A stretch of DNA of 64,000 bases. Origin: an uncultured Pelagibacteraceae bacterium. Lineage in GTDB: Bacteria > Pseudomonadota > Alphaproteobacteria > Pelagibacterales > Pelagibacteraceae. The stretch covers positions 62,001-126,000 of the forward strand of contig CABZUW010000001.1 of NCBI GenBank assembly GCA_902529105.1, read 5' to 3'. Position 1 is the stretch's first letter. Each line of letters starts with the position of its first letter. Made by a program: the position numbers and the translations under genes. Shown piece by piece: positions 1 through 7,707 of the stretch. A model generated the notes under the pieces. The model saw only the letters and a list, made by a program, of their open reading frames with translations, searched no databases and was not told the origin of the DNA.

Positions 1-737
1 AATTGTACATCTTTAGGAAAATCTTTAGGTAGCGTTCTAGAAAATATTATTCCAATATCAGATCCTGACTCCTTCATATCTTCTTGCAACTTACCTATCC
101 ATTTATTACTCCAGGCCTTAGTTTTTTTTCTTTCATAAAGAATTTTGCTAATTACTGATCCTTGTTCAATAACTTCTTGTATCCAATCTCCACCTGACTC
201 GCCTTTTTCATATTCTTGAATTTTATCATTCTTATCTTTGAATATTTTTTTTAAATATTCCCCTAGTGAAATTTCTGCACCAGATCCTTGATCTACAGTA
301 GTTCCTTGATTTGCAGTTTGACTTAAGGTCTGTATTTGTTTTTTTAATCTAGTCTTATCTAAATCCCATTGATTTTTTTCCTCATTATGTTTATTAAGTT
401 GATCTTCTCGATCTTTTTTGATCGCATTTTCTATTAGTGCTTCGTAGTGCTCTTTATTCGAAGCTCTGTCAGCTTCAATAGCTTTTTTAATCTCAGCTTT
501 TTTATCTGCATCAATTTTTTTATTTTTTTCTTCAAGTTCTTGGATTTTGTCGAGATTAGCTTTATTTTTTTTTTCTTCTTCATCTCTTATTGTTTGTTTA
601 AATTTTTCAAGATTATCTTTATTTTTTTGTCTTTCTTCGTCTCCAATTTTTTTTTTATGTTTTTCAAGATTTTGCTTAATAGCATCCTCCATTGGAAACT
701 CTGCTTTACATACTGGACACGTTACTTTTTCAATCAT
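1..737 (-). CDS. DUF2130-family protein, C-terminus cut off by window edge
   Basis: The frame reads from an ATG at 737 to the window edge without a stop (245 codons visible). Residues 7-10 are CPVC, a zinc-ribbon-like start. Residues about 20-135 are a long Lys/Glu-rich coiled coil. The last visible 60 residues hold GDWIQEV and ILYERKKTKAWSNKW, the core I associate with DUF2130. The YExK element there looks like the second half of a PD-(D/E)XK nuclease site, which is inference. The family usually runs to about 400 residues, so the C-terminus lies outside. It starts 25 bp after the stop of the PD-(D/E)XK gene and so is probably the last visible gene of the 2498-to-1 operon. The function is unproven. 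Confidence 0.8.
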   Translation of the reverse strand, partial: MIEKVTCPVCKAEFPMEDAIKQNLEKHKKKIGDEERQKNKDNLEKFKQTIRDEEEKKNKANLDKIQELEEKNKKIDADKKAEIKKAIEADRASNKEHYEALIENAIKKDREDQLNKHNEEKNQWDLDKTRLKKQIQTLSQTANQGTTVDQGSGAEISLGEYLKKIFKDKNDKIQEYEKGESGGDWIQEVIEQGSVISKILYERKKTKAWSNKWIGKLQEDMKESGSDIGIIFSRTLPKDFPKDVQ

Positions 738-762
738 TTGGATCCTCTAGTTTTTAGCTTTA

Positions 763-1638
763 TCAATTTATTTTCATTTTTTTCATTTTTTTTATAAGCT
801 CTTCAAATTCTTTTGAATAAAGCTCTAAAGAATTTTTTGCATTTATTCTCATTTCTAATATTTCTACTAAAGAAGGTAGAACTTTATTAATCAGTTCAAT
901 GATTTTAATATTTTCCTTAATATCCCCCTTTTTCAAAATAAGTTTTTCATTATACCATCGACAATTATCACAATCACTACCTGAATTTGGCATTTTTTCA
1001 GATTCTAAGCAATTTTTTAAACCAACTAAAGTATCTTCAATATAATCTGTTTTTAATTTGTAAGGTAATAGTGTTGTTTTAAAATTGACTGTTTTGTTAA
1101 ATGTTTTTTGACTTTCGTCTTGAGCATTACAAATCAACCAATAACCAGTATCATGAACTTTAAAGTCATTTATCTTTAAAAGATAAGCATAAAAATCAAG
1201 CTGTCTTAAATAAGATTTATGATAATGTTTATCTGATGAAGTAAAGTCTACTAATTTTTTATTAGACGTAGCTTTATAATCTAAAACAACTATTTCATCG
1301 GTATCTTTGTTTAACCACAAATCGTCTAAAGCACCAAATATTTCTATACCTGTTTTTTTTGATTTGGCTCTAACACCACTTCTATTAAATCTATATTTTT
1401 TTAAAGTTTCTGGATCAAGACCATTATAAGGAACAAAGTTTAAATTATAATCTTTGAATATTGGATGAGGTTCACCTTTTGCTCGTAATTCATCAAATTC
1501 TTCTTTTAATAAGGCGTCTACTCTAGAATTAATTGGATGACCTGGAGTTCCTGGAGGTTTGATTTGATGTTTTTCTAAAAGATAAAAACACAAAGGACAT
1601 TTTATAAAATTATCCCACTTAGTTCTACTTATTTCCAT
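763..1638 (-). CDS. PD-(D/E)XK nuclease-family protein with paired cysteines
   Basis: This 291-aa protein has the core of the RecB/Cas4-like PD-(D/E)XK nucleases: FGALDD (D105/D106), VVLDYKA (D120, K122) and QLDFY (Q146, Y150). Four cysteines, C14 and C17 near the start and C223 and C226 (CDNC) after the core, bracket the nuclease fold. This resembles the Fe-S-binding cysteines of Cas4 and AddB, but in a 2+2 rather than a 1+3 layout. The C-terminus (240-291) is a Lys/Glu helix. Its start overlaps the end of the upstream 108-aa gene by 14 bp, so translation is probably coupled. Nuclease activity and the cluster are inferred from motifs; no cas genes or CRISPR repeats are seen in the window. 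Confidence 0.8.
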   Translation of the reverse strand: MEISRTKWDNFIKCPLCFYLLEKHQIKPPGTPGHPINSRVDALLKEEFDELRAKGEPHPIFKDYNLNFVPYNGLDPETLKKYRFNRSGVRAKSKKTGIEIFGALDDLWLNKDTDEIVVLDYKATSNKKLVDFTSSDKHYHKSYLRQLDFYAYLLKINDFKVHDTGYWLICNAQDESQKTFNKTVNFKTTLLPYKLKTDYIEDTLVGLKNCLESEKMPNSGSDCDNCRWYNEKLILKKGDIKENIKIIELINKVLPSLVEILEMRINAKNSLELYSKEFEELIKKMKKMKIN

Positions 1639-1951
1639 AAGTTCTCCAATTTTTATTCTCTTTTAATTTTTTTGATAAAACTACTTCTTTTAACTTTTCT
1701 GATAAAACTAACATCTCTATCTCATTTTTTTTATACTCATGTCTTATCCTCAAGTACCTAGCTAATCTCAATAGATTATATGGTAAAAAATATATGTTTA
1801 AAACAAGTTTTAATACAGGCCTTGTTTTATAAAATTCTTTATTAGCTTGTTTTCTAATTTCCCTGCTAGCTAAATACATGTCAATATCATGTTTCCAGCT
1901 TTTACAGTAAGTTAGACGATCCTTAAGTTTATTTTTAAAATAGTTATTCAT
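1625..1951 (-). CDS. Small basic protein of unknown function (108 aa)
   Basis: I do not recognise the family. The frame is open from 1981, but the ATG at 1951 is the better start: it overlaps the stop of the upstream 53-aa gene in an ATGA arrangement. The protein is rich in Lys and Arg. It has one hydrophobic stretch (residues about 45-65, around LKLVLNIYFLPYNLL) that could be a membrane-associated or buried helix, followed by a charged helix. Position between a 53-aa orphan and a PD-(D/E)XK nuclease, with overlaps on both sides, says it belongs to the same functional unit. Confidence 0.6.
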   Translation of the reverse strand: MNNYFKNKLKDRLTYCKSWKHDIDMYLASREIRKQANKEFYKTRPVLKLVLNIYFLPYNLLRLARYLRIRHEYKKNEIEMLVLSEKLKEVVLSKKLKENKNWRTYGNK

Positions 1952-2109
1952 TTTACGTACCTCGCAATTTGTCTGTAACATTGTGGTTTTACTGAGGATT
2001 TACCTATGATTTTTACTTCTTCATTTTTTAAATAGTAAATCCAATAATAATGTTGATCGTTTTCTAAATCAAAAGTTTCTTCGATTCTAATTTCTGTGAT
2101 TTTATCCAT
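1948..2109 (-). CDS. 53-aa orphan, paralogue of the 58-aa protein at 13524-13700
   Basis: The reading frame runs from ATG 2109 to TGA 1948-1950. Its start overlaps the upstream stop (TGATG) and its stop overlaps the next start (ATGA), so it is embedded in an operon by translational coupling on both sides. The sequence begins MDKITEIRIEETFD, then has an aromatic run (HYYWIYYL), then KIIGKSSVKP and a terminal ARYV. The same order (ISEIRVEE, HFYRIYF, KIMGESKIKP, ARYV) occurs in the 58-aa ORF that opens the other defence operon 11.4 kb away. It looks like a small beta-rich domain. I know no family name or function. Confidence 0.7.
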   Translation of the reverse strand: MDKITEIRIEETFDLENDQHYYWIYYLKNEEVKIIGKSSVKPQCYRQIARYVK

Positions 2110-2498
2110 CAATTTAAACACCTTTCATCTTGAAGTTGCTCATATTTAAACTTTGATACTACAAGTCTTAAATCGTCCACTATTTTAGACCATTTATCAT
2201 TGACATTTTCAGTTGAGTTTAACCAAGGTAAATCTTCTTCTGAAAGACCTAATAAATTAATTATTTTGTTATCAATATCTCTCAAAATTTCTTGTCTCTT
2301 GTGAGGGCTATATTCAGAAAATAAACTCACAATTATTTGATTTGCATCTTTATAAGATGGGGTTTTTTGATTGACCAAAGTTCTAACTACTTGAGCTTTT
2401 GATAAGGTATATCCTGGAGTTAAAGTTGTTGATAGGTCGATTATTTTTCTATAGCAATTAATATCAATTGCTATTGATTTATACTTTTTCTTGTTCAT
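2109..2498 (-). CDS. Possible ribbon-helix-helix-like protein (129 aa), first gene of the left operon
   Basis: The N-terminal 45 residues (KSIAIDINCYRKI, then LSKAQVVRTLVN) have the pattern of a short beta strand followed by two helices, as in ribbon-helix-helix regulators. This is a weak, by-eye call. The rest is helical and charged, with LGLSEEDLPWL near residue 85. The start at 2498 has a good Shine-Dalgarno (AAGGA, 2506-2511), which is itself complementary to an upstream repeat. The stop is fused to the next start. It could be the regulator of its own operon, since it sits first behind a structured leader, or a toxin-antitoxin-like component. Confidence 0.55.
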   Translation of the reverse strand: MNKKKYKSIAIDINCYRKIIDLSTTLTPGYTLSKAQVVRTLVNQKTPSYKDANQIIVSLFSEYSPHKRQEILRDIDNKIINLLGLSEEDLPWLNSTENVNDKWSKIVDDLRLVVSKFKYEQLQDERCLN

Positions 2499-2505
2499 TA
2501 TCTAT

Positions 2506-2719
2506 TCCTTTCTGAACCAAAGAAATAGGTTAAGGAAATGATTTTATAAGACCTACATTCCAATAACGAACCCTTTGGTTCATATATTAGTTTATTTTTT
2601 AGAAAGGATTATTTTATAACTCTGTACTCTGCTTCGTTTCCAAGCAACAACCGTAAATGGAAGGCCAATATACACTAATGTAGGTCTTTAAAAAATAGTT
2701 GTATATAGGGCTTCCATTT
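2506..2719 (-). promoter_or_regulatory. Structured leader with interlocked inverted repeats
   Basis: Four perfect inverted repeats lie directly upstream of the gene starting at 2498: 2506-2513 with 2601-2608 (8 bp), 2514-2522 with 2573-2581 (9 bp), 2548-2559 with 2677-2688 (12 bp) and 2655-2663 with 2711-2719 (9 bp). The first two nest into one long stem that contains the Shine-Dalgarno of the operon's first gene. The third crosses both the second and the fourth, giving a pseudoknot-like chain. The simplest reading is a 5' leader that can hide the ribosome-binding site. A DNA-level operator array or a small RNA are alternatives. I see no ORF or tRNA cloverleaf in this 296-bp gap (2499-2794). 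Confidence 0.5.
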
Positions 2720-2794
2720 CAGCTAGTTATCTTAAATAACCTTTCGAGAATTTTTATAAACTATAATATTTATTTTACAATAAAAAAATAAAGT

Positions 2795-2968
2795 TTATTT
2801 TTTATTGTTTATTTTAAATCCATTGGCTTCTAATAGTTTAATTAGGTTCTTTTTTAATTCTTCCCTAGAAGAATTTTGATCTCCAATTTTATAAAAAAAT
2901 AGAGGTTTTAAACCTTTTTCTTTTTTAGATTTAAAATAGTTTTTTATTGATTGTATTTTTATTTTCAC
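2795..2968 (-). CDS. Small GTG-start ORF (57 aa), unknown
   Basis: A GTG at 2968 is preceded by a strong AGGAG Shine-Dalgarno at proper spacing and opens 57 codons to TAA at 2795-2797. The product is basic (KIKIQSIKNYFKSKK at the N-terminus, then FFYKIGDQNSSREELKKNL). I recognise no family. The stop lies inside an A/T-only palindrome (2777-2808), which may serve as a weak terminator. It follows the exported 146-aa gene by 60 bp, so the two may be cotranscribed. The Shine-Dalgarno is the main support; conservation is unknown. Confidence 0.45.
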   Translation of the reverse strand: MKIKIQSIKNYFKSKKEKGLKPLFFYKIGDQNSSREELKKNLIKLLEANGFKINNKK

Positions 2969-3028
2969 ATGTCTCCTTTAGCGTTGTTTTTAAAGTCCCA
3001 GCAAGTAGAGTTTATTTCTAAATCAGGA

Positions 3029-3469
3029 CTATTTTTCTTTTATATTGTAAGGTTTATAAAAAGTACACCATTCTTTTGCATAATTCATACTTGGTGTAAT
3101 TCCTAAATAATTATCATTATATGGTTTTGGATTATTTAAACTAAAAATTCTTATAGTTTGATAGTCTATATTGGTGCCACCATTGAACCAATATTCCAAA
3201 TTATGAGCAAAATATATATTATTTTCGGGTATTCTTTCACAACTTTGAGCTAAATCTATAAAATTCCAAATATCTGCAATTCTCTCTAATTTTGAGGATT
3301 GTTTATTAACTTGCCAAATTGTATTTCCTCTTGGCCTACTTTCAACAACTATAGTTCTACCATCGTCAATTTTATAGATTCGCTTAACTTCAAAATCTTC
3401 ATACGGAAATTGAAAACTATGAGAGAGGTTTGGTATAAAAACAAGCCAAAAAATCATAATTAAACGCAT
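3029..3469 (-). CDS. Exported hypothetical protein (146 aa)
   Basis: The first about 18 residues (MRLIMIFWLVFIPNLSHS) are a signal peptide with a hydrophobic core and a plausible cleavage site after SHS, so the product should be periplasmic or outer-membrane associated. The mature part has RIYKIDDGRTIVVESRPRG, and two cysteines (near residues 92 and 135) that could form a disulfide. I do not recognise a domain. An exported protein inside a defence-type island is unusual and may be cargo rather than part of the defence systems. Confidence 0.6.
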   Translation of the reverse strand: MRLIMIFWLVFIPNLSHSFQFPYEDFEVKRIYKIDDGRTIVVESRPRGNTIWQVNKQSSKLERIADIWNFIDLAQSCERIPENNIYFAHNLEYWFNGGTNIDYQTIRIFSLNNPKPYNDNYLGITPSMNYAKEWCTFYKPYNIKEK

Positions 3470-3519
3470 ATTTAAACTTAATATGAAATTTTGTTCAAAA
3501 AAGGGTGATATTATTTTAA

Positions 3520-3855
3520 TTAATAATCACTATTCCATGTAAATAAATCTGATTCATATTTTATATTCATAGATCTAAGTAAATTTTTATACCCCTCTAA
3601 TCTTTTATCCTTATCTAAATTAATCAAAAAGTTATAAATTTTGTCATAATTTAATTGTTTTTGATCTGATTTTTTAATATCTATATACTCCTCATAATCC
3701 ATTCCACATATAGAAAATTTTTCTTTTGGGTCAATGTGTTCTGAATAACTTATAGAATTCTCATTCTCAGATAATATGTCATAGTAATGTGCAATTTCAT
3801 TATTCTTCTCAAATAAATAGTCTTTTCTGTAATCAAACAGTTTTAATTGATGCAT
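3520..3855 (-). CDS. Hypothetical protein (about 111 aa), start uncertain
   Basis: The frame is open from a TTG at 3921, but the first ATG is at 3855 (MHQLKLFDYRKDY), and the stretch before it is hydrophobic and dispensable-looking. Neither start has a clear Shine-Dalgarno. The product is acidic and helical (AHYYDILSENENS, DIKKSDQKQLNYDKIYNFL). It lies downstream of the putative restriction endonuclease on the same strand, 16-80 bp after its stop depending on the start, so it may be a rider of the restriction-modification locus. I recognise no family. Confidence 0.45.
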   Translation of the reverse strand: MHQLKLFDYRKDYLFEKNNEIAHYYDILSENENSISYSEHIDPKEKFSICGMDYEEYIDIKKSDQKQLNYDKIYNFLINLDKDKRLEGYKNLLRSMNIKYESDLFTWNSDY

Positions 3856-3937
3856 ATTTAAAAGGTTATCAAAGTTAGAAAAAACTTTAACAATAATTAA
3901 CTTAATTATCAAAAGTGGCAAAAATTTGAAAAGTTGA

Positions 3938-4555
3938 TCAAAATATTTTTGGATTTACAACTTCAATAAAAGTTTTTCCAAATTTTTTTTTAATTTTAGA
4001 TTTTCTAATATCTGATACTAAATTCTCAATTGGTCTGATAAAAATTTCCTTATGAGTATTCTCAAGTTTTTTGGAATTACTATCTAAAAGTTTTAAAGTG
4101 GATTTTGGCATGTATATTGCAATAAAGCCTCTATAGAGATAATTCTTTAACCTCTCAAGTTTAAACTCGGTAGGATCATCAAATAAACCCCAGCCAATTG
4201 TTGGCACAAGTAAACTACCGGATCCACTCACTAGCAACCTTTCTTTGGCTTTATAACTTTTAACAGATATGACAACATTAAACGGAGCTCCTAACATGAT
4301 ATAGTCACCTAACCATTTATCCTCATTAGAGGTATTTCTAAAATACCCATCTGGTAATGCCGCATCCAAAGCCCAACCACATATTCTTTCAGAAATTGTG
4401 CCAGTAGTTGAAACAGAGAATAATTCCTCTTTATTAAAACTATCTAAAACAGGCATTAACTTATAAATGTTATTAAATTTCTCTTCACTAGACTCTTTGT
4501 CAATTTTGAGTTGTCGTAGGGCTCTTTGCAATAATTTATCAGCTTTGGAAGACAT
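3938..4555 (-). CDS. Probable type II restriction endonuclease partnered with the m5C methyltransferase
   Basis: This 205-aa protein is divergent from the cytosine methyltransferase with only 70 bp between start codons, the classic layout of a type II restriction-modification pair. A possible catalytic core is D84, then VVISVKS with K99 at a PD-(D/E)XK-like spacing (the acidic residue before K would be a serine), followed by AKERLLVSGSGS and PTIGWGLFDD. The conserved-looking Gly/Ser loop and the Arg/Tyr-rich YLYRGFIAIYMP may be DNA-contacting, which is inference. I cannot name the recognition site. The alternative is an unrelated DNA-binding protein. Confidence 0.6.
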   Translation of the reverse strand: MSSKADKLLQRALRQLKIDKESSEEKFNNIYKLMPVLDSFNKEELFSVSTTGTISERICGWALDAALPDGYFRNTSNEDKWLGDYIMLGAPFNVVISVKSYKAKERLLVSGSGSLLVPTIGWGLFDDPTEFKLERLKNYLYRGFIAIYMPKSTLKLLDSNSKKLENTHKEIFIRPIENLVSDIRKSKIKKKFGKTFIEVVNPKIF

Positions 4556-4625
4556 TTTAAAAGATTATAAAAATTATTTAATAAAATATAGTATATTCTC
4601 AACTTATTGTATTGATTCGATAAAA

Positions 4626-5606
4626 ATGAAACTTAAAATTATTGATTTATTTGCTGGTATTGGTGGAGTCAGGCTTGGTTTTGAAAAAGCTGCTAAGAAA
4701 AAACTTATTGAGACAAATTGTGTTTTTTCTAGCGAAATTGATAAATATTGTATTCAAACCTATATAACAAACTTCGGAAAAACAAATTTTTATGGAGATA
4801 TCACAAAAATTGGTTCTACAGAAAATATAATAAAAACAATACCAAACTTTGATTTACTTTTTGCAGGATTCCCTTGTCAACCATTTTCGCAAGCTGGATT
4901 AAAAAAAGGATTTAATGATACAAGAGGAACATTGTTTTTTTGGATAGAAAAAATATTGAATGTAAAAAAACCCAGTGCATTTTTACTTGAAAATGTAAAA
5001 CACTTAAAAGGACATGATAAAGGAAATACTCTAAAAGTTATTCTAAAATCTTTGAGAAAGAATTATTATGTTCCAGATCCTGAAATTTTAAATGCAAAAG
5101 ACTTTGGTTTGCCTCAAAATAGAGAAAGAATTTACATAGTAGGTTTTAGAAAAAAAATAAATGATTTTAAATTTCCAAATTTAAAAAAGATAAAAACTAA
5201 GCTAGGCGATATATTAGAAACAAATCCGGTTAAAAAGTATACAATTTCTTCGAGACTTTGGTCAGGTCATAAAAGAAGAAAGATTAAACATCGAAAAAAA
5301 GGTAATGGATTTGGATATGGTCTTTTTGACAAAAATAGTCAGCATACAAACACTATTTCAGCTAGATATTATAAAGATGGAAGTGAGGTTTTAATATCAA
5401 GAGGTAAAAACAAAAATCCAAGAAAACTCACTGAAAGAGAGTGTGCAAGACTTCAAGGCTTTCCAGATTCATTTAAAATTCCTGTAAGCACAGTACAAGC
5501 ATATAAACAGTTTGGGAATAGTGTTCCTGTTAATGTTGTTGAAGCAATAAGCTGTGAAATGATAAACTATTTAGAGGCACAAAACAAAAAATCAAAGGTT
5601 GCTTAA
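4626..5606 (+). CDS. DNA (cytosine-5) methyltransferase
   Basis: The enzyme transfers methyl from SAM to C5 of cytosine in a specific DNA site. All core motifs are present in order: I (DLFAGIGG, 7-14), IV with the catalytic cysteine (FPCQPFSQ, C84), VI (LLENV, 120-124), VIII (QNRERIY, 164-170), IX (RECARLQGFP) and X (QFGNSV, 295-300), with a target-recognition domain around 205-265. The frame is open from 4467, but the ATG at 4626 directly precedes motif I and gives the normal 326-aa length. Upstream codons would overlap the divergent gene. It converges on the AIPR gene. It may protect against the adjacent endonuclease, or be the methylase arm of the Mza-like operon, or both. Confidence 0.95.
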   Translation: MKLKIIDLFAGIGGVRLGFEKAAKKKLIETNCVFSSEIDKYCIQTYITNFGKTNFYGDITKIGSTENIIKTIPNFDLLFAGFPCQPFSQAGLKKGFNDTRGTLFFWIEKILNVKKPSAFLLENVKHLKGHDKGNTLKVILKSLRKNYYVPDPEILNAKDFGLPQNRERIYIVGFRKKINDFKFPNLKKIKTKLGDILETNPVKKYTISSRLWSGHKRRKIKHRKKGNGFGYGLFDKNSQHTNTISARYYKDGSEVLISRGKNKNPRKLTERECARLQGFPDSFKIPVSTVQAYKQFGNSVPVNVVEAISCEMINYLEAQNKKSKVA

Positions 5607-5664
5607 CTATTTAAGCATATTTTTAAATATAAAGAGTTTAATTATTAATAATAAAGAAAATTAA

Positions 5665-7707
5665 TTAGATAATTTCTGCTTCCTCAGCTTTATCAATAAT
5701 TTTAAGAGCACTTTTTGCCTGTTTAGGAGACGGTTGTCTTTTCCAATTATTTAACGATTGCATCCAAAGACTTGTTGCTATTTGCAGTTGAATATAGTGA
5801 AAATCATCAGACTCACTTGCCCAAGCAATCATTTTTTCCCAATCCTTAGTGCTTAGACTTTTGCATTTTTTTATATTGTCCATATCTTCTGGAGAAAATA
5901 TTTCTTTTGCAACTTTTACAGGTTTGCCAGCTACTTTTTTAAGATTTGTAAACTCTGGTGGTGTGACAGTAAAAGTAAAATTTCTATCAGTAAGCTCTTC
6001 CCAGCATTCTTCTTTTTTACACCATTCTGAAACATTTCTTCCTTCTGCTGTTTTTTGAATAATTTCGTAAATTTTTGTGCTCCATTTATTAATCAAATCC
6101 TCAAATTGGTGAGAAATACTTTGATCAGCCCAAATTAAATCAAAATTTATTTTTCTACTAGTGTGATAGGATATTAAAGAAACAGTATAATTTAAAACTT
6201 GTGATCTATACCCAGCTATTTCTTGATTATCTCTAATAATTTTAGCAGTTCTATTAAATAAAATTGATATTGAGCAATATTTTTGAAAAAATTCATCATC
6301 TATTTTTTCATGAAATTTCTTATCATTCAGTAAATTCATAAAGGTCACAAAACTTTTTTGAGCACCAGTACAAGCAACATGAGGGTCTAAGTAATGCCAA
6401 CAATTAATGAATTTTGCCAAATCTTCTTTAGTAAATTTCATATTCGATGGTGAGATTTCTAAAAATTTTGACTTTTTATTTTTACCTAAATCTTTTTGCT
6501 TCATTTTTTGAACTTGATATTCCCCTCTCATACGTTCATAAAACCATTGTTGACCTTCAGAAGTTCTTATCTTTTGTGATAATTTTTTAATAGTTATATG
6601 GAATTGATGATTTGATGAAAAATCTGCTTTTTTAACAATGTTTTGAGTATTTGCGTATTCTGAAATTTTTGGCACAACATCATCTAAATATTCCTTTTTG
6701 ACTAAAGTAATTTTTGCTGGAACAACCACTTTTGAAAAATTTGCTCCATCTTGTTTTTTTGTTCGATAAAGAGTTGCTGCAGTTTGCCCCCCATTAACAA
6801 TTTGAAAACCAGTTGCTGATTTTATAAAATTTCCATCCTTATCATTTCCTAATTCAATATCATCTACAACTACAACGATACCATTATTGTAAGAAAAAAA
6901 ACGATCAGGTTCTTCAATTAATGTTTGCCTGATACCTTTATTTATTTTGGTACCAAGTTGAAGAAAAGATCTAACATTTAAACTTAATAATCTTTGTCCA
7001 AAAATTCTATAAATATTAAATAAGACATCTCCAGGAATAAAAGCCATGTAGCTGCTAATCTTATCCGAAGATTTATGAGCTAACATACATCTAACTTTTT
7101 CTCTAAATTTTGTAAAATCAACTCTAATATTTGTAGAATTAGCACCACCAAGACTTGAACTAAATATTCTTTTATTATCAAATAAAAAGTTTTGAAATTC
7201 AATTTTTGCTTCTCTTTGCATTAAAGGGGTTTTTTCGCACTCACAGTTTGTTAAAACAATAATTCTAACAGTTGATATGTCTTTTTGATTTTTAAATATG
7301 GTTTTTGAAATATCGTAGGCATCTTCTTTTTTATTAATTTTTTCATATAATTTTTTTGTAGATTGAAAATAAAAATTTTTAGCAGTTTCAATTAATTCTT
7401 GTACTTTATTTAATTTGATTTCTTGTATTTTTTCAGATGGGTCATAATGAGTAATAAATAAATCAAGTCTTAAATCTTCTTCACTAAAAGAGTATCCATT
7501 AATTTTAATCTTAGATTTTGAAATTTCTCTTTCAAAAAAAACTAATTCGTAGTCAGAGATTGTTCCATTATCGTAGAGTATATCTGTATAAATTTTGGTT
7601 AAAACTTCTTGAGGTTGATCATTACTATCTTCAATTTCGTTTTTAACTCTTAAAAAAAATTCTTTTAAGTAAGCATTTTTTAATGTTTGCTTAAATTCAG
7701 ACTTCAT
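5665..7707 (-). CDS. AIPR-family phage-resistance protein
   Basis: This 680-aa protein carries the signature of AIPR (abortive infection phage resistance) proteins: LNVRSFL (243-249), FFSYNNGI (270-277) and FQIVNGGQTA (301-310), followed by a long helical C-terminus. AIPR proteins occur in Z1/DUF4420 antiviral operons and are thought to be an effector or sensor; the activity is not settled. The start overlaps the DUF4420 stop by 4 bp (ATGA), so it is translationally coupled as the last gene of the 13700-5665 operon. No truncation is evident. Confidence 0.9.
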   Translation of the reverse strand: MKSEFKQTLKNAYLKEFFLRVKNEIEDSNDQPQEVLTKIYTDILYDNGTISDYELVFFEREISKSKIKINGYSFSEEDLRLDLFITHYDPSEKIQEIKLNKVQELIETAKNFYFQSTKKLYEKINKKEDAYDISKTIFKNQKDISTVRIIVLTNCECEKTPLMQREAKIEFQNFLFDNKRIFSSSLGGANSTNIRVDFTKFREKVRCMLAHKSSDKISSYMAFIPGDVLFNIYRIFGQRLLSLNVRSFLQLGTKINKGIRQTLIEEPDRFFSYNNGIVVVVDDIELGNDKDGNFIKSATGFQIVNGGQTAATLYRTKKQDGANFSKVVVPAKITLVKKEYLDDVVPKISEYANTQNIVKKADFSSNHQFHITIKKLSQKIRTSEGQQWFYERMRGEYQVQKMKQKDLGKNKKSKFLEISPSNMKFTKEDLAKFINCWHYLDPHVACTGAQKSFVTFMNLLNDKKFHEKIDDEFFQKYCSISILFNRTAKIIRDNQEIAGYRSQVLNYTVSLISYHTSRKINFDLIWADQSISHQFEDLINKWSTKIYEIIQKTAEGRNVSEWCKKEECWEELTDRNFTFTVTPPEFTNLKKVAGKPVKVAKEIFSPEDMDNIKKCKSLSTKDWEKMIAWASESDDFHYIQLQIATSLWMQSLNNWKRQPSPKQAKSALKIIDKAEEAEII

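Noticed and set aside
447-797. Long Phe/Ser-rich open frames on the plus strand at the left edge
   Set aside because: They are antisense to the Lys/Glu-rich coiled coil of the DUF2130 gene; Phe/Leu/Ser content is what AAA/GAA codons give in reverse.
763-1638. Reading the PD-(D/E)XK gene as Cas4
   Set aside because: The cysteine layout is 2+2, and no Cas1, Cas2 or CRISPR array is present.
2565-2580. GGTTCG-type T-arm-like sequence on the minus strand
   Set aside because: No acceptor stem or anticodon arm can be drawn around it; it is part of the inverted repeats.
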